The position numbers and the translations under genes were made by a program. A stretch of DNA of 64,000 bases from an uncultured Blastocatellia bacterium (lineage in GTDB: Bacteria > Acidobacteriota > Blastocatellia > Pyrinomonadales > Pyrinomonadaceae), in NCBI GenBank assembly GCA_946480785.1, contig CAMLLD010000007.1, positions 38,473 through 102,472 of the forward strand, read 5' to 3'. A model generated the notes under the pieces. It had not been told where the DNA came from, did not search any database, and saw only the letters and a program-made list of their open reading frames with translations. Shown in pieces: positions 9,901-19,527 of the stretch (position 1 is the stretch's first letter; each line of letters begins with the position of its first letter).

Positions 9901-10576
9901 ACTCGCGCAGCGAATCGACCGTGTCCCCGAAAAACTCGACGCGCACCGGCGCTTCGCGTCCGGGCGGCCAGATGTCGATGATGCCGCCGCGCACCGAAAA
10001 CTCGCCGACGGCTGTGACCGGATCTTCGCGCACGTAACCCGTGGCCATCAGCTTTTCGATCAGTTCGTCGGGCGATTGCTCTTCGTCCCGCCGCAACACG
10101 GTGCCGGCGCGAGCAACCGCTGACGGGGGAACTGTTTTGCGTGCGAGTGCGCGCGCGGTGAGCAGGACGAAGCTCGGCGCTTGTCGTTGCAAACGCCAGA
10201 GCGCGAGCGCGCGGCGTTCGAGTGTTTGCGCGTGCGGCGAGACGCCGGCGTAAGGATCCGTTTCCGATGCGGGCAGCACGAGCACTTCGTTGTCCGCGCT
10301 CTGTTTGCCGGAGAGCGCACAATACCAGAAGCTCAGGTCCTGTTCCCACGGCTCGAGATCGCGCGTCGTTTGCGACACCACCGCGAACGTTTTGCCGGTG
10401 TCTCGTTGTAAAGCCGCCACCGCGAGTGCGCGCGACGAACCGGCTACGAGGCCGCTGATCGAGATCACGCGCGCATTCGCACGCACTTGCGCGAGGAGTT
10501 GTTGATACTCGCGCGTGTCCGTAACCTGTCGCAGCGCCTGCTGCAACGTGCTTGTTTGTTGAACTGAACTGCTCAC
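6920..10576 (-). CDS. mfd: Transcription-repair coupling factor
   Basis: ATP-dependent translocase that removes RNA polymerase stalled at lesions and recruits UvrA. The 1218-residue length is normal. In order: UvrB-like N-terminal region ('[16 protein letters not shown]' near residue 195), CarD-like RNA-polymerase-interacting domain ([12 protein letters not shown] near 560), helicase domain with Walker A GDVGYGKT (about 705) and DEEQ box (about 809), the helicase VI region '[18 protein letters not shown]', and the C-terminal TRCF domain. The start is a GTG whose bases overlap the stop of the adenylyltransferase gene (GTGA), so the two are probably translationally coupled. Long antisense frames in this gene are shadows. 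Confidence 0.97.
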   Translation of the reverse strand: MSSSVQQTSTLQQALRQVTDTREYQQLLAQVRANARVISISGLVAGSSRALAVAALQRDTGKTFAVVSQTTRDLEPWEQDLSFWYCALSGKQSADNEVLVLPASETDPYAGVSPHAQTLERRALALWRLQRQAPSFVLLTARALARKTVPPSAVARAGTVLRRDEEQSPDELIEKLMATGYVREDPVTAVGEFSVRGGIIDIWPPGREAPVRVEFFGDTVDSLREFDPENQLSTSQIRVVEVPPMREFWTTALDFQLWSEAARERWHDQRFTRSLRDRTAFADEGEAFAGWEWLIPISIHCDATVFEHLGDAVLVVDEPGGIESYLSEFYERLVERFREIDQADDIALRPDELFLSDEELRGLVEQRQRVELRTLGRAAAETDLNLKLDAEQPKVQIGREREARRPVFVFPLAATAFEVEWQAQSAMRYHGRIVDLVADVKHAAEETRNVLFVMPSLGVAERISEILSEYQVDTRLALTGETSDAADARPVTITVGRLSSGFELPKSWLIVHVESDVFDETADTVERRGAVADTRKEGRKRRSKTAAFLSDFRDLKPNDYVVHIDHGVARFGGLQTLDLGQRTGEFMLLYYADEAKLYVPVERLDLVQRYSSAEGHQPQLDRLGGLGWQKTKAKAKRAMRDMADELLRLYAERKLVGGYAFAADTPWQQEFEDGFPFVLTPDQETAIEEVKKDMEEAVPMDRLLCGDVGYGKTEVAMRAAFKAVMEGKQTAILTPTTVLAYQHYDTFRTRFAPFPVKVELLSRFRSTKEQKEVVKRVESGEVDVIIGTHRILSKDVQFKDLGLVVVDEEQRFGVAHKERLKHLKKKVDVLTLSATPIPRTLNMSLTGMRDMSLIETPPRDRLAIQTQVVQFSDSVIKSAIDLELSRGGQVFFIHNRVETIETIAALVQRMAPNARLAIGHGQMNEKEMERVMLDFIDYKYDVLVATTIIENGIDIPRANTIIINRADQYGLSQLYQLRGRVGRSNRRAYAYLLIPGEQELTPIARRRLAAIREFSDLGAGFRIAALDLELRGAGSLLGGEQSGHMEALGFDLYTQMLERTVLELRGEEVEDETSVALNLGVDVAIPEDYISDMGQRLRTYKRVSSARDETTLTAIRTETEDRYGRVPLSLERLFAYARLRRLAEELGLLSIDRTPDGVAIKFSEKARISPEKLAQYMSSQEGATFTPNGVLRLVLTEDEQDNVLEVARDVLLRLRAND

Positions 10577-11043
10577 TGCTTCATCCGCTCGATCAGGGAA
10601 GATGTCGACGCGCCCGGAACAAACGGCAACGAAATCACTTTGCCGCCCGCAGTTTCGACCTCTTCCCGGCCATGAATCTCATCAAGCTGGTAGTCGCCGC
10701 CTTTTACCAGCACGTCGGGCAACAATCTCCTGATTAGGCTGCGCGGCGAGATATCGTCGAACACAACAACGTAATCAACGGGTCGCAACGCCGCCAGGAT
10801 TTCCGCGCGCTCGTCTTCAGCAAACACCGGGCGGTCCGCACCTTTCAACTCGCGCACGCTCCGATCGCTATTAATCGCGACGAGAAGCGCGTCGCCGAGC
10901 GCGCGCGCCTGTGCCAGATACCGCACGTGCCCGACGTGCAAAAGGTCAAACACTCCGTTAGTAAACACGAGCCGCGCGCCCACAGCACGCAGACGCTCCC
11001 GCTCCGCGAGCATCCTTTCGATGCTCAGTATTTTGGCTTTCAT
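10573..11043 (-). CDS. rfaE2: D-glycero-beta-D-manno-heptose 1-phosphate adenylyltransferase
   Basis: Makes ADP-heptose, the precursor of LPS inner-core heptose. The 156-residue protein is a stand-alone nucleotidyltransferase equal to the C-terminal half of E. coli HldE. It has the cytidylyltransferase signature [17 protein letters not shown] (His36 and His39), the '[12 protein letters not shown]' segment and 'VDYVVVFDD', ending '[14 protein letters not shown]'. No kinase half is present in the window. It shares four bases with mfd downstream and is divergent from lysS across 46 bases. The enzyme implies a heptose-containing LPS or glycan. Confidence 0.92.
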   Translation of the reverse strand: MKAKILSIERMLAERERLRAVGARLVFTNGVFDLLHVGHVRYLAQARALGDALLVAINSDRSVRELKGADRPVFAEDERAEILAALRPVDYVVVFDDISPRSLIRRLLPDVLVKGGDYQLDEIHGREEVETAGGKVISLPFVPGASTSSLIERMKQ

Positions 11044-11089
11044 CCGTAGTTAGAATCTAGCATAATCCTCCCTTTACTTTGGAGACAGC

Positions 11090-12640
11090 ATGTCGGTTCC
11101 GTTCATAGAAGACAACGATCAAACTCTCGCGCGACGCGCGCACCTCGATGCGCTGCGCGAACTCGTCGGCAACGTTTATCCGAACAAGTTCGAACGCAGC
11201 GAAGTCGTCGCGGCCGGACGCGAAGACACGATCAGTTCTGTGGTTGAGAAGTTTCGTAGCTTCGAACCGCAGGTTCCCGAGGGTGGACGACCGTCGCCTG
11301 AAGAGCTTGATGGTGCGAACGAGCAGCTCAACAAGTTCATCGTGCGGCTCGCGGGACGTATCGCGTCACCGCCGCGCGTGATGGGCAAAGCCGCGTTCGT
11401 TCATCTTTCCGATGGCATCTCGCGTCTGCAACTCTACATTCGCCGCGACGACGTGATCGGCGTACACAACGAACAACTCGGCGGCGAGGTCGACGGCTGG
11501 CAACTGTTTCAGCTCCTGGACCACGGCGACTTCATCGGCGTCGAAGGTTTTCTCTTCGTCACGAAAACCGGCGAGCTCTCAGTGCACGTGCAGAAGCTGC
11601 AATTTCTCGTGAAGGCGCTGTTGCCGCTGCCCGACAAGATGCACGGCGTACACGATCCGGAGATTCGGCAGCGACAACGTTACGTCGATCTGATCGCCGG
11701 CAGTTTGAAACTAGAAAAGGACGACACGCTCACGGCGCGCGAAGTGTTCGACCGTCGCGCCGCGGCCGTGAAAGAGTTGCGCCGCATACTCGACGATCAC
11801 GGTTATGTGGAAGTCGAGACGCCGATGTTGACGCCGCTGCCGACGGGTGCGGCCGCGCGTCCGTTCAAGACTCATCACAACACGCTCGACATCGATCTCT
11901 ATGCGCGCATCGCGCCGGAGTTGTATCTGAAGCGGCTGCTGGTCGGTGGATTTGAAAAAGTCTACGAGCTCAATCGCAACTTTCGAAACGAGGGGATCTC
12001 AACGCGTCACAATCCCGAGTTCACGATGCTCGAGTTTTACTGGGCGTATGCCGACGTGAACGCGATGATGGATTTCTGCGAAGAGATGTTGCGCGCCGTG
12101 GTGTTCAAGGTGTTGGGCCACACGCGCGTGTGGTTTGGCGATCAGGAGATCGATTTTGGCGCACCGTTTCGGCGTGTCGGAATGAAGGAAAGCTTGCTCG
12201 AGATATCGCCGGGCGAGTTGGTCACGAACGAGAACCTCGTCGAGTTGTTTGAAGAGCGCGTCGAGCACGGGTTGATCCAGCCGACTTTCATCACGAAGTT
12301 TCCGAAACGGATCTCGCCGTTGTCAAAAGCGTCGCCCGCAGATCCGGCGGTGGCGGAACGTTTCGAACTCTACATCGCGGGGATGGAAGTCGCGAACGGG
12401 TTTTCCGAGTTGAACGATCCGGCAGAGCAGGCGGAACGTTTTCGCGAGCAGATGCTGGAGCGCGAGCGTGGCGATGAAGAAGCGATGTTGATGGACGAGG
12501 ACTACATCCGCGCGCTGTCGTACGGCATGCCGCCCGCAGCCGGCAACGGCATCGGCATCGATCGCCTCGTGATGTTACTCACCAACAAGCAATCGATCCG
12601 CGACGTGATCATCTTCCCGCACCTCCGGCCGGAAAGATAA
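11090..12640 (+). CDS. lysS: Lysyl-tRNA synthetase, class II
   Basis: Charges tRNA-Lys. The 516-residue protein has the N-terminal OB-fold anticodon-binding domain ('[19 protein letters not shown]') and the class II catalytic core: motif 1 around '[18 protein letters not shown]', motif 2 [19 protein letters not shown], and motif 3 [13 protein letters not shown]. The length and presence of the OB-fold separate it from EpmA/GenX. The ATG at 11090 is preceded by GGAG at a good distance. The 46-base divergent spacer to rfaE2 must hold both promoters, which therefore overlap. Confidence 0.97.
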   Translation: MSVPFIEDNDQTLARRAHLDALRELVGNVYPNKFERSEVVAAGREDTISSVVEKFRSFEPQVPEGGRPSPEELDGANEQLNKFIVRLAGRIASPPRVMGKAAFVHLSDGISRLQLYIRRDDVIGVHNEQLGGEVDGWQLFQLLDHGDFIGVEGFLFVTKTGELSVHVQKLQFLVKALLPLPDKMHGVHDPEIRQRQRYVDLIAGSLKLEKDDTLTAREVFDRRAAAVKELRRILDDHGYVEVETPMLTPLPTGAAARPFKTHHNTLDIDLYARIAPELYLKRLLVGGFEKVYELNRNFRNEGISTRHNPEFTMLEFYWAYADVNAMMDFCEEMLRAVVFKVLGHTRVWFGDQEIDFGAPFRRVGMKESLLEISPGELVTNENLVELFEERVEHGLIQPTFITKFPKRISPLSKASPADPAVAERFELYIAGMEVANGFSELNDPAEQAERFREQMLERERGDEEAMLMDEDYIRALSYGMPPAAGNGIGIDRLVMLLTNKQSIRDVIIFPHLRPER

Positions 12641-12677
12641 ACGAGAAGTGTGGTCCAGCGTCGCACGGGTGTGTGTA

Positions 12678-12914
12678 GCGCCGAAGGCGCGGCCGGAAGG
12701 TAGCCAGGGGCAAGTGCGGAGCGAAGCGCAGCACGCAGCCCCTGGATCATCAGCAAAGAGCGCGGAGGCCCGAAGGGCCGACAGAAAAAGCGCGGCACCC
12801 AAGGTCTATCGCCCGTTTCGGGCTGTCCGCTCTTATTGAGAGGATCCAGGGGCGGCGTGCGCCGCTAAGCGTCGCACTTGCCCCTGGCTACCTTCTGGTC
12901 GCGCCTTCGGCGCT
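12678..12914. repeat. Large interrupted inverted repeat between convergent genes
   Basis: Two arms of about 72-74 bases (12678-12751 and 12841-12914) are imperfect inverted copies, sharing GCGCCGAAGGCGCG, GAAGGTAGCCAGGGGCAAGT and CCCCTGGATC, separated by ~90 bases. Two further GCGCC-TTCG-GCGC-like hairpins lie at about 12935-12952 and 12975-12990, just before the stop of the TPR gene. It fills the 363-base gap between lysS and the convergent TPR gene; no gene is supported here. It looks like a dispersed acidobacterial-type intergenic palindrome and could act as a two-way terminator. Confidence 0.8.
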
Positions 12915-13003
12915 CAAACACATACCAGCGCAGAGTGACGCTTTCGGCGCTCCGCACAAATTAACGCGGGGTTGCGCCTTCGGCGCTACATATCAGGCAA
13001 AAC

Positions 13004-14152
13004 TCACTGCGCCTTTGCGCGGAGTTGGGCGAGGCGCTCGTCGCACCAGGAAGGTTTCTGGCCTTGTTGTTGGACAAGGGAGGCGTAGCGTTCCATCGCT
13101 TCGAGCGCGCCCTTGAAGTCGCCCTGCTTTTCGCGCACGCGGCTCAGGTCCAGAAGGAATTGGTTGTTCGTGGGAACGTTTGCGTCCAGCGCCTGCGAGA
13201 AAGCGGCCTCGGCGTTCTTCAAGTCGCCTTTCATTTCGTAGACGCGCGCGAGATGGTAATAACTCACGGGATAACGCGCGCCGTCGCGCTGCGTCACCGC
13301 GATCAGTTGCGTGAGTGCCTCGTCGTAACGCTTCAAACTCAACAACGCATAACTCAACTCCAGATTCGCTGGCGCGAAGTAGCCGCCTTGCCGGTTCAAT
13401 AACCGTTGGAAATTATTCACCGCGTCGAGCAGCTTGCCGCGCTCGGACGCGTCGCGCGCGCGTTGCAGGTAGTCGAAACTGATCTGGTCCAGGATGAGTG
13501 TTTTAGCAGGACGCGGATATTCCGTCGCGTGAGTAGTGGTTGAGTTCACCGAGTTAACGGCAACCGGCTTCGCAGCAGACTCCGCAACCCGCGGTCGCTC
13601 GACTACGATCCGCTCGTCGTTTGCACCACGCGCCAACGCCTCGGCTGCGGCCGCGTGGTTTGGATCGACGGCTAAAGCCCGGCGCCACGCGCGCGCCGCG
13701 AGATCGTTCTGCCCGCGCGCGGCGTAGAGACGGCCGAGGTTGTAACTCGCCTCGGCGTAACGAAAGTTCTCGAGTCGCAGCGCCGCGGTAAACGCGTCGT
13801 ACGCTTCATCCCAACGCCCGGCGCGCAACAACACCACGCCGAGATTGTTGTAGGCGCGCGAGTACGAACCCTTGCGCTGTTCGATCGCGTGACGATACGC
13901 GCTAACCGCAGCATCCGTTTCGCCAAGCCGCGCGAACGCGTTGCCGAGGTTATAGAAGCCGATTGGATCGAAGTCGCTCGAAGCGGCGATCTTGTTCAAC
14001 TCGACGAGCGCTTCGGATCGCTTGCCGTTGTCGACCAGCGCTTGCGCGGCCTTCAGTTGTTCAGCGTTTCGCTCACTGGCTGTCTGGCCCACAGCGACGA
14101 GGCAAAGGGAGGAGATTAAAACAGCGATAAAAAGAGGGGATAGTAGTTTCAT
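13004..14152 (-). CDS. Secreted tetratricopeptide-repeat protein, last gene of the exosortase operon
   Basis: Function unknown; TPR arrays mediate protein contacts. The 382-residue protein has a signal peptide ending near VAVGQ, a first TPR block (about residues 25-170, including 'FYNLGNAFARLGETDAAVSAY' cut here for length and 'AYNNLGVVLLRAGRWDEAY'), a spacer (about 190-230), and a second block to the C-terminus ('ANLELSYALLSLKRYDEAL'). An upstream in-frame extension overlaps the preceding gene; the ATG at 14152 starts directly at the signal peptide and is preferred. It lies 19 bases after the Ycf48-like gene, so it is probably part of the EPS operon and periplasmic. Confidence 0.8.
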   Translation of the reverse strand: MKLLSPLFIAVLISSLCLVAVGQTASERNAEQLKAAQALVDNGKRSEALVELNKIAASSDFDPIGFYNLGNAFARLGETDAAVSAYRHAIEQRKGSYSRAYNNLGVVLLRAGRWDEAYDAFTAALRLENFRYAEASYNLGRLYAARGQNDLAARAWRRALAVDPNHAAAAEALARGANDERIVVERPRVAESAAKPVAVNSVNSTTTHATEYPRPAKTLILDQISFDYLQRARDASERGKLLDAVNNFQRLLNRQGGYFAPANLELSYALLSLKRYDEALTQLIAVTQRDGARYPVSYYHLARVYEMKGDLKNAEAAFSQALDANVPTNNQFLLDLSRVREKQGDFKGALEAMERYASLVQQQGQKPSWCDERLAQLRAKAQ

Positions 14153-14171
14153 CGTGTGTAGACCACCACGT

Positions 14172-15164
14172 TCATGATCTTGTGTAAGCCACGACAGTGC
14201 CGCCGAAACCAACGGCCCAACCGTGCGACTTGTCAGTAAAGAAAACTCGTTCCAGCGGATGCGGTGTGCCGCTGCGCTCCACCGTCCAATGGCCGCCGCC
14301 ATCGGTCGTGTGAATGATCGTTCCTTCCGCGCCAACGGCCCAACCTTCCTGCGCGTCGACAAACTTCACGTCAAACAGATCCGTTTCCACACCCGATTCC
14401 TGTTTGACCCAGGTACGGCCGCCGTTCGTCGTGCGATAGACGCTGCCGGCGCTCCCGACTGCCCAGCCCACGCGATTATCGAAGAACGAAGTCGCAGTGA
14501 AACGAACACTCTTCTCAACGCCCGGTAAAGTCGATTGATACCACGTGTCGCCGCCGTCGGAAGTCTGAATGATCGTCGCGCCCGCGCCGACGACCCAGCC
14601 GCGATCGTCATCGACGAACGTGCCGCCGAGCAGCAACCGGCGCGTCGGCGAACGCAAACGCGTCCAGGTCTCACCGGCATCGCGCGTCGTGAAGATCGCG
14701 CCCGCTTCACCAAACGCCCAACCGCGCCCGCCGTGACTGAACACCGCGCGCACGAGAATCGCATCGACGTCAAAACCCTTGATCTCGACTCGCGTCCACT
14801 TCGCGCCGCCGTCAGTGGTCTTCATCAAATAGGATCTCGGATCGTCCACGTTCTGGAGTTGATAAGCGTTGACTTCACAAACCAGCCAGCCGTTCTTTTC
14901 GTCGATGAAGAACACGTCACGCACGACGTCGTCAGTCGAAGCAGCGGTGGCTTTCCACGTTCGGCCGCCGTCGTCCGTGTGCAGCAGCGTGCCTTTACTA
15001 CCCGCGGCCCAACCGCGATTTTGATCGATGAAGAAGACGGAATGCAGCCACGCCATCGTGCCGGCCGGCTGCTTCGTCCAACCGCCGTTTTGCGCGACCG
15101 CGGCAGCAGCCGCAACCAGGCACAATACGACGGTGGACACAGCTTTTGCGGCTGTCTGAGGCAT
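14172..15164 (-). CDS. Secreted Ycf48/HCF136-like beta-propeller protein
   Basis: Likely periplasmic scaffold or binding protein; exact role unknown. The 330-residue protein has a signal peptide cut near AAVAQ and about six repeats of the Ycf48 type, each with a 'GWA(V/A)G..G.I..T.DGG..W' pattern, for example GWAAGSKGTLLHTDDGG and GWAVGAEGTIIHTTDGG. In plants and cyanobacteria the family helps photosystem II assembly; here there is no photosynthesis gene, and such propellers are frequent in non-phototrophs. It starts 3 bases after the Wza-like gene and precedes a TPR gene, so a role at the EPS export machine is plausible but inferred. Confidence 0.82.
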   Translation of the reverse strand: MPQTAAKAVSTVVLCLVAAAAAVAQNGGWTKQPAGTMAWLHSVFFIDQNRGWAAGSKGTLLHTDDGGRTWKATAASTDDVVRDVFFIDEKNGWLVCEVNAYQLQNVDDPRSYLMKTTDGGAKWTRVEIKGFDVDAILVRAVFSHGGRGWAFGEAGAIFTTRDAGETWTRLRSPTRRLLLGGTFVDDDRGWVVGAGATIIQTSDGGDTWYQSTLPGVEKSVRFTATSFFDNRVGWAVGSAGSVYRTTNGGRTWVKQESGVETDLFDVKFVDAQEGWAVGAEGTIIHTTDGGGHWTVERSGTPHPLERVFFTDKSHGWAVGFGGTVVAYTRS

Positions 15165-15167
15165 TGA

Positions 15168-16010
15168 TTACCAACCGCCGAGGCCGAAGATGCGCGCGAA
15201 ATTGAGCACGTTCGAGAAGGCGAGCACCTGTTGCACCTTCTTCAGTTTGTTTCCGGGAACGAGGATCTGATCGCCCGGCACGAGGTAAGTCGTGTCGGCA
15301 GCCTTGCCTTTGTAAACGGCCGAGACATTTACCGGAATCTGCGCCAACACGCCGTTCTGGCCGCGGCGCAGCACGGTGACCTTACTCTTGTCGCCGGTGC
15401 CCAGCACTCCGCCGGCTTCCGCGATTGCTTCGGTGACGGTCATGCGGTGACTCATCAGGCGAACGCCGGGTTGCGCCACATCGCCGACGATGCTGTAACG
15501 ATAAGATCCGGCTTTGTCGATCGAGACGGTCACTTGCGGATCGATGATGAACTCGTCGTATTTCTTCTTGATGACCTCGGCCACTTCGTCGACGGTCTTG
15601 CCGTTAACGAAAACGCCGCCCGGAATGAGCGCCAGCGAAATGCGGCCACTCGGCGGAACCGTGACGCCGGAGCGCGAATACCGCGGCTGATTGAAGACCT
15701 CGATCGAAATCACGTCTTCCGGTCCCAGCTTGTAGGTGCTGAAGAAGTTGTTGTAGTACGGATCGATCGCGGCGGCTTCCGACATCTGCTCTTTGCGATT
15801 AGCGGTGATGTCGTCGGAAACATCCGAGGGCGGGCGCGATGTATCGTCCGGCTCGAGCCGATCGGTGTTGCCGGCGGGCTTTTGCGCCGTCGTTGTCGTG
15901 CGCGGCCGCGCCTTTTGCTGATCGTCCTGCGTCTGGGCCGCGCTGCTGATCGCTGCCGCGATTAGGACCACTACGATTCCCAACGCCGTCAATTTGTCGT
16001 TCTTCTTCAT
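15168..16010 (-). CDS. Polysaccharide export protein, Wza/SLBB type
   Basis: Periplasmic/outer-membrane component of the EPS export channel. The 280-residue protein has a signal peptide ('VVVLIAAAISSAAQ'), a disordered Thr/Pro/Asp-rich part (about 30-75), the poly-export domain ('YKLGPEDVISIEVFNQPRYS'), and an SLBB domain ('YSIVGDVAQPGVRLM', 'TVTEAIAEAGGV'), ending 'LVPGDQILVPGN'. I see no lipobox and no Wza-type C-terminal amphipathic barrel helix of usual length, only a short hydrophobic tail. ATG at 16010 is chosen because GGAGG lies 9 bases upstream; a TTG at 16022 is inside that Shine-Dalgarno region. It is 24 bases after the sugar transferase gene. Confidence 0.88.
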   Translation of the reverse strand: MKKNDKLTALGIVVVLIAAAISSAAQTQDDQQKARPRTTTTAQKPAGNTDRLEPDDTSRPPSDVSDDITANRKEQMSEAAAIDPYYNNFFSTYKLGPEDVISIEVFNQPRYSRSGVTVPPSGRISLALIPGGVFVNGKTVDEVAEVIKKKYDEFIIDPQVTVSIDKAGSYRYSIVGDVAQPGVRLMSHRMTVTEAIAEAGGVLGTGDKSKVTVLRRGQNGVLAQIPVNVSAVYKGKAADTTYLVPGDQILVPGNKLKKVQQVLAFSNVLNFARIFGLGGW

Positions 16011-16034
16011 CTCCACCTCCAAAGCCGCGAACGA

Positions 16035-17423
16035 TCACTGGGCCCCACGGCCAAACAGAATGATCTTCACGGTCTCAAACAAAATAATTGCATCGAAGAC
16101 CAGCCCGTGATTTTTGATGTAGAACAGGTCGTATTGCAGCTTCTGCCGCGCGTCTTCGATGGATGCGCCATAGGGATACTTGATCTGCGCCCAACCGGTG
16201 AGTCCGGGCGCAATCAAATGGCGCTGTTCGTAATAAGGGATCTCTTCAGCCAACTGCGCGACGAAATGCGGCCGCTCAGGGCGCGGGCCGACGAAATTCA
16301 TTTCGCCTTTGAGAATGTTCCAGAATTGCGGAATCTCGTCGATGCGAATCTTGCGAATGATGCGGCCGACGCGCGTCGTGCGGTCGTCGCCTTTCTGCGC
16401 CCAAACCGGTCCTTCTTTCTCGGCGTCAACCCGCATCGAGCGAAACTTCGTCAGGACAAACGGCCGTCCATTTTTACCGACGCGTTCCTGCTTGTAGAAG
16501 ACTGGACCACGGGATTCGAGTTTGATGAGGATCGCCGTCACGATGATAATCGGCAGCGCGAGCAGCGTGCCGATCAAAGCCGCGAGACGATGCACTGCGG
16601 TGCGCGCGAACGAAGCGAATCGTTTTTGCCGTCCCGGGCCCGTAAAGATCAACCACGACGGACGAATCATGCTCAGCGAAACGCGCCCGGTGATGCGCTC
16701 GTAAAACGCGGCGCCTTCTTCAATCGAAACACTGCCGGTCAAACTCAGTTGCAGCAGTTTGTCAGTCGGAAATTGTCCGCGACGCTCGCCCATCGCCACG
16801 ACGATGCGATCGACGTCTTCACGCGCGACGATCTCGCCGAGCTCGTCGGTCAAACCGATCACGCGGGGATTGATCAGGCTCTTGCCGAGTAGTTCGGAAT
16901 CAGTGCCGATGAAACCGACGACGCGATAACCCGCGTCGGGCCGGCTCAAAACTTCACGCGCGACTTCCACCGCGGCGTCGCCCGAACCAACGATCAGGAT
17001 GCGTTCGCCGAAACCCGGATGGCCCAGCACCCAGTGAATCGACACGCGCCACGCGACCATGAACGTCAACGCGAGCGGCAACGCGATTAGCGCGATGCTG
17101 CGACCTAGCATCAACGGCGAATAGAAGTAGAAAGAGAGTGCGAGCGCGATCCAGGCGAGACCGAGTGCCTGCACGAGCCGCAACACGAGCTCGCGGCGAT
17201 CGTGCATCACGACGAAGTCGTAGAGATCGAAGAGATAGAAAGCCGCGATACAAAAACCCGTCGCCACGCCGGCTTTCCAGTAGGCGTGCTTCATTACAAG
17301 CTCGTAATAAGCGTTCACGGCGCCGACGCGCAGATAGACCGCGGCGATGATCGCCACGTAGACCAGTGCTGCTTCACCGAAAAGCAGCAGCAGGGTGCGC
17401 CCATTTAACCGGAGCACTCTCAC
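16035..17423 (-). CDS. Polyprenyl-phosphate sugar-1-phosphate transferase (initiating EPS glycosyltransferase, EpsB-like)
   Basis: Starts each repeat unit by moving a hexose-1-phosphate from a UDP-sugar to undecaprenyl phosphate at the inner membrane. The 462-residue protein has four or five N-terminal membrane helices (to about residue 125), a Rossmann-like domain ('ERILIVGSGDAAVEVAREVL'), a further hydrophobic helix (about 282-302), and the C-terminal catalytic domain with FKQERVGKNGRPF-like 'FYKQERVGKNGRPFVLTKFR', 'RIDEIPQFWNILKGEMNFVG' and 'RHLIAPGLTGWAQI'. This layout is that of the sugar transferase tied to exosortase systems. It starts with GTG overlapping the stop of the kinase gene (GTGA). 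Confidence 0.92.
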   Translation of the reverse strand: MRVLRLNGRTLLLLFGEAALVYVAIIAAVYLRVGAVNAYYELVMKHAYWKAGVATGFCIAAFYLFDLYDFVVMHDRRELVLRLVQALGLAWIALALSFYFYSPLMLGRSIALIALPLALTFMVAWRVSIHWVLGHPGFGERILIVGSGDAAVEVAREVLSRPDAGYRVVGFIGTDSELLGKSLINPRVIGLTDELGEIVAREDVDRIVVAMGERRGQFPTDKLLQLSLTGSVSIEEGAAFYERITGRVSLSMIRPSWLIFTGPGRQKRFASFARTAVHRLAALIGTLLALPIIIVTAILIKLESRGPVFYKQERVGKNGRPFVLTKFRSMRVDAEKEGPVWAQKGDDRTTRVGRIIRKIRIDEIPQFWNILKGEMNFVGPRPERPHFVAQLAEEIPYYEQRHLIAPGLTGWAQIKYPYGASIEDARQKLQYDLFYIKNHGLVFDAIILFETVKIILFGRGAQ

Positions 17424-18538
17424 TGAACGATTGCGACCTCCTCTTCCGGATGACCGCCGGGCAGCGGCGAGCCGTTGCCGTTGGTCTTGTCGGCCTGAAC
17501 TTCAGCGTCGCGTTTTGAATAGCGATACTGGTAGTAGTAGCTCGTCGCCTCGGGTTGTTCTTCAGCGCGATTGAGCACGACGCCGAGCACACGCTCGCGC
17601 GGAATCTGCTCGAGCAGTTTGTCGACGACGGAGTAACGTGTTTTGCCGGCGCGTACGACAAGCATGGCACCATCGGCGCGACTCATCAGTACGTTTGCGT
17701 CCGTAAAGATGCCGAGCGGCGGCGCGTCGATGATGATGTAGTCGAACATGCGGCGGGCTTCGTTGAGCACGCGCGTGTATTTCGGACCGGAAAGAAGTTC
17801 GGCGACGTCGTCGCGCGGGCGTCCGCCGGGCAGCAGGTAAAGACCGGCGGGATCGAGCCGCACGATGGCGTCTTCGAGGCTGATCTGATCGCCGAGCACT
17901 TCGGAAAGACCGACGGGCGCTTCGATGCCGAAGTAATCGGTGGCGCACGGGCGGCGCAGGTCGCTGTCGATCACGAGCGCGCGGACGCCGTCCGTTTGGG
18001 CCAAAAGCCAACCGAGATTCAACGCTGTCAGAGTCTTGCCTTCGCCCACGCCGGCGCTGGTGATGACGAACGCGCGCATTTGCATGCGCTCACCGGCTTG
18101 GAGGATGCGCGTGCGCAGCGAGCGAAACTGTTCGCAGTAGGCGGAACGCGGCTGGCTAATCGCGACAAGATGTGGTTCGACGCGCGCAGGAGAAATGTCA
18201 TAGCTGACAAATCCTCCGGCGCGCGTCGCCCCGGCAGCGTCCAAAGTTGCCCCAGCATCACGCGAAGCAAATCCGGCGGGGAGTGCCGACCCGTCGGGTA
18301 CATCCGCAGTGTGCGCAGAGGACGCTGAAGTGTGCGCCGCCTCTTTCGAGGCCTCTTTCGAGATGGCCATGATGGTTGAGGAGGCGAATAGCTGCTCCTC
18401 GACCTCTTTGGCGGAAGGCGAGCCGGCGATGCCGGATCCTTCGCTACGGCGCTCGGGATTCTTTGGTGTTGGTCGTTTAGCCGCGTTGCCGTTATCAGCA
18501 GCGCTGGTTTTTCTAATCGCGTCGAATACTCTTCCCAT
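17420..18538 (-). CDS. Exosortase-linked tyrosine autokinase (CpsD/CapB/BY-kinase type)
   Basis: Cytoplasmic ATPase that autophosphorylates on a C-terminal tyrosine cluster and cycles EPS assembly together with the Wzz protein. In the 372-residue protein a low-complexity N-terminal part (1-125) precedes the P-loop domain: Walker A SAGVGEGKT (161-169), Walker A' ALVIDSDLRRP, Walker B YIIIDAPPLG. The C-terminal tyrosines are seen in 'TSYYYQYRYSK'. The partner Wzz-type protein is encoded separately two genes upstream, as in Gram-positive style split systems and XrtA operons. The stop overlaps the start of the sugar transferase by four bases. Confidence 0.92.
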   Translation of the reverse strand: MGRVFDAIRKTSAADNGNAAKRPTPKNPERRSEGSGIAGSPSAKEVEEQLFASSTIMAISKEASKEAAHTSASSAHTADVPDGSALPAGFASRDAGATLDAAGATRAGGFVSYDISPARVEPHLVAISQPRSAYCEQFRSLRTRILQAGERMQMRAFVITSAGVGEGKTLTALNLGWLLAQTDGVRALVIDSDLRRPCATDYFGIEAPVGLSEVLGDQISLEDAIVRLDPAGLYLLPGGRPRDDVAELLSGPKYTRVLNEARRMFDYIIIDAPPLGIFTDANVLMSRADGAMLVVRAGKTRYSVVDKLLEQIPRERVLGVVLNRAEEQPEATSYYYQYRYSKRDAEVQADKTNGNGSPLPGGHPEEEVAIVQ

Positions 18539-18578
18539 TAGTCACCTCTCAGTAAGCGATCCGCAGATCGCGGATTGC

Positions 18579-19502
18579 TTAGCTCTCTTTCTCCACGGCC
18601 GTGCCGGCGGCCCACAGTTCCGCTTCGCCCGCGGGCGAGAAGATCTTGGTGGGGGCCTCGCGTTCCACCGCCGTCGGCATGCCGGCGTTCTGGCGCGGCA
18701 ACATGTCGAAGGTTTCCGCAACCTCCTCGATGATTGCCTTGCTGATCACTTGCTCGCCGGCCGCGTAACCCGCCAGCAACGCGTTGTCGCAAAGGTTGTT
18801 GATGTTGCGTGGAATACCTTCGGAACAACGGAAGATGAAGTCCACCGCCGCCGGCGAAAAGATGTCGGTGCGTTCGGCGCCCGCCACCAGCAGCCGCGAA
18901 ATGATGTAACGGTCGGTTTCCTCGACGTTCGGCAAAGCCTTGATCACGCAACGCAGCGCGATGCGCTGTTTGAGCTGGCGCAGGTCGGGGTTGTTGAGCA
19001 CTTCGCGCAACTCCGGCTGGCCCGTCAACACGATCTGCAACTGCTTCGCCGTGTTTGATTCGAAGTTTGACAACAAGCGGATCTCTTCGAGCACGTGCGC
19101 CGATAAACCCTGCGCTTCGTCGACGATTAGCACGGTCCGCAAACCGCGCGAATGTCTCGACTCCAAAGCCCGGCCCAACTCCAGCAACAACTCCGCTTTC
19201 GTTTCCCACTTCTGCACGTCGAGCAACGAAGCCACGTGCTGGTAAAACTCGGGCACTGACAAACGCGGATTGAAGATGTAAGCAACGAGCACGGTGCGGT
19301 CCAGGCGCTGCATCATCCAGCGCAGGATCGTCGTCTTTCCCGTGCCGACTTCGCCCGTCACGACGACCAGTCCCTTACCGCTCTCAATGCCGTAGTGCAG
19401 GTTGGCCATCACTTCCGTGTGCGACGGAGTGAAGTAGATAAAGCGCGGATCGGGAGTCAGCGCGAAAGGTAATTCTTTTAGTCCGTAAAATTCTGCGTAC
19501 AC
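18579..19502 (-). CDS. ExeA-like AAA ATPase of the exosortase/EPS operon
   Basis: Predicted cytoplasmic ATPase typical of XrtA operons; its exact step is not known. The 307-residue protein begins MYAEFYGLKELPFALTPDPR, the family's standard opening, then Walker A GEVGTGKTT (about residues 50-58), Walker B TVLIVDEAQGL and the sensor region 'IVLTGQPELREVL', followed by 'QRIALRC' and a winged-helix-like end. The acidic C-terminal 40 residues are low complexity. The start is GTG at 19502 with GGAGG 10 bases upstream. It lies 25 bases after the Wzz gene and 40 before the kinase. Confidence 0.9.
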   Translation of the reverse strand: MYAEFYGLKELPFALTPDPRFIYFTPSHTEVMANLHYGIESGKGLVVVTGEVGTGKTTILRWMMQRLDRTVLVAYIFNPRLSVPEFYQHVASLLDVQKWETKAELLLELGRALESRHSRGLRTVLIVDEAQGLSAHVLEEIRLLSNFESNTAKQLQIVLTGQPELREVLNNPDLRQLKQRIALRCVIKALPNVEETDRYIISRLLVAGAERTDIFSPAAVDFIFRCSEGIPRNINNLCDNALLAGYAAGEQVISKAIIEEVAETFDMLPRQNAGMPTAVEREAPTKIFSPAGEAELWAAGTAVEKES

Positions 19503-19527
19503 TCTTTATGCCTCCAGTGCAGTCTCT

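Noticed and set aside
7099..10505. Long antisense reading frames across mfd
   Set aside because: They arise from the codon bias of the high-GC gene on the other strand; they lack motifs and ribosome binding sites.
14172..15164. Photosystem II assembly factor
   Set aside because: Ycf48-like propellers are common in non-phototrophs and no photosynthesis gene is present.
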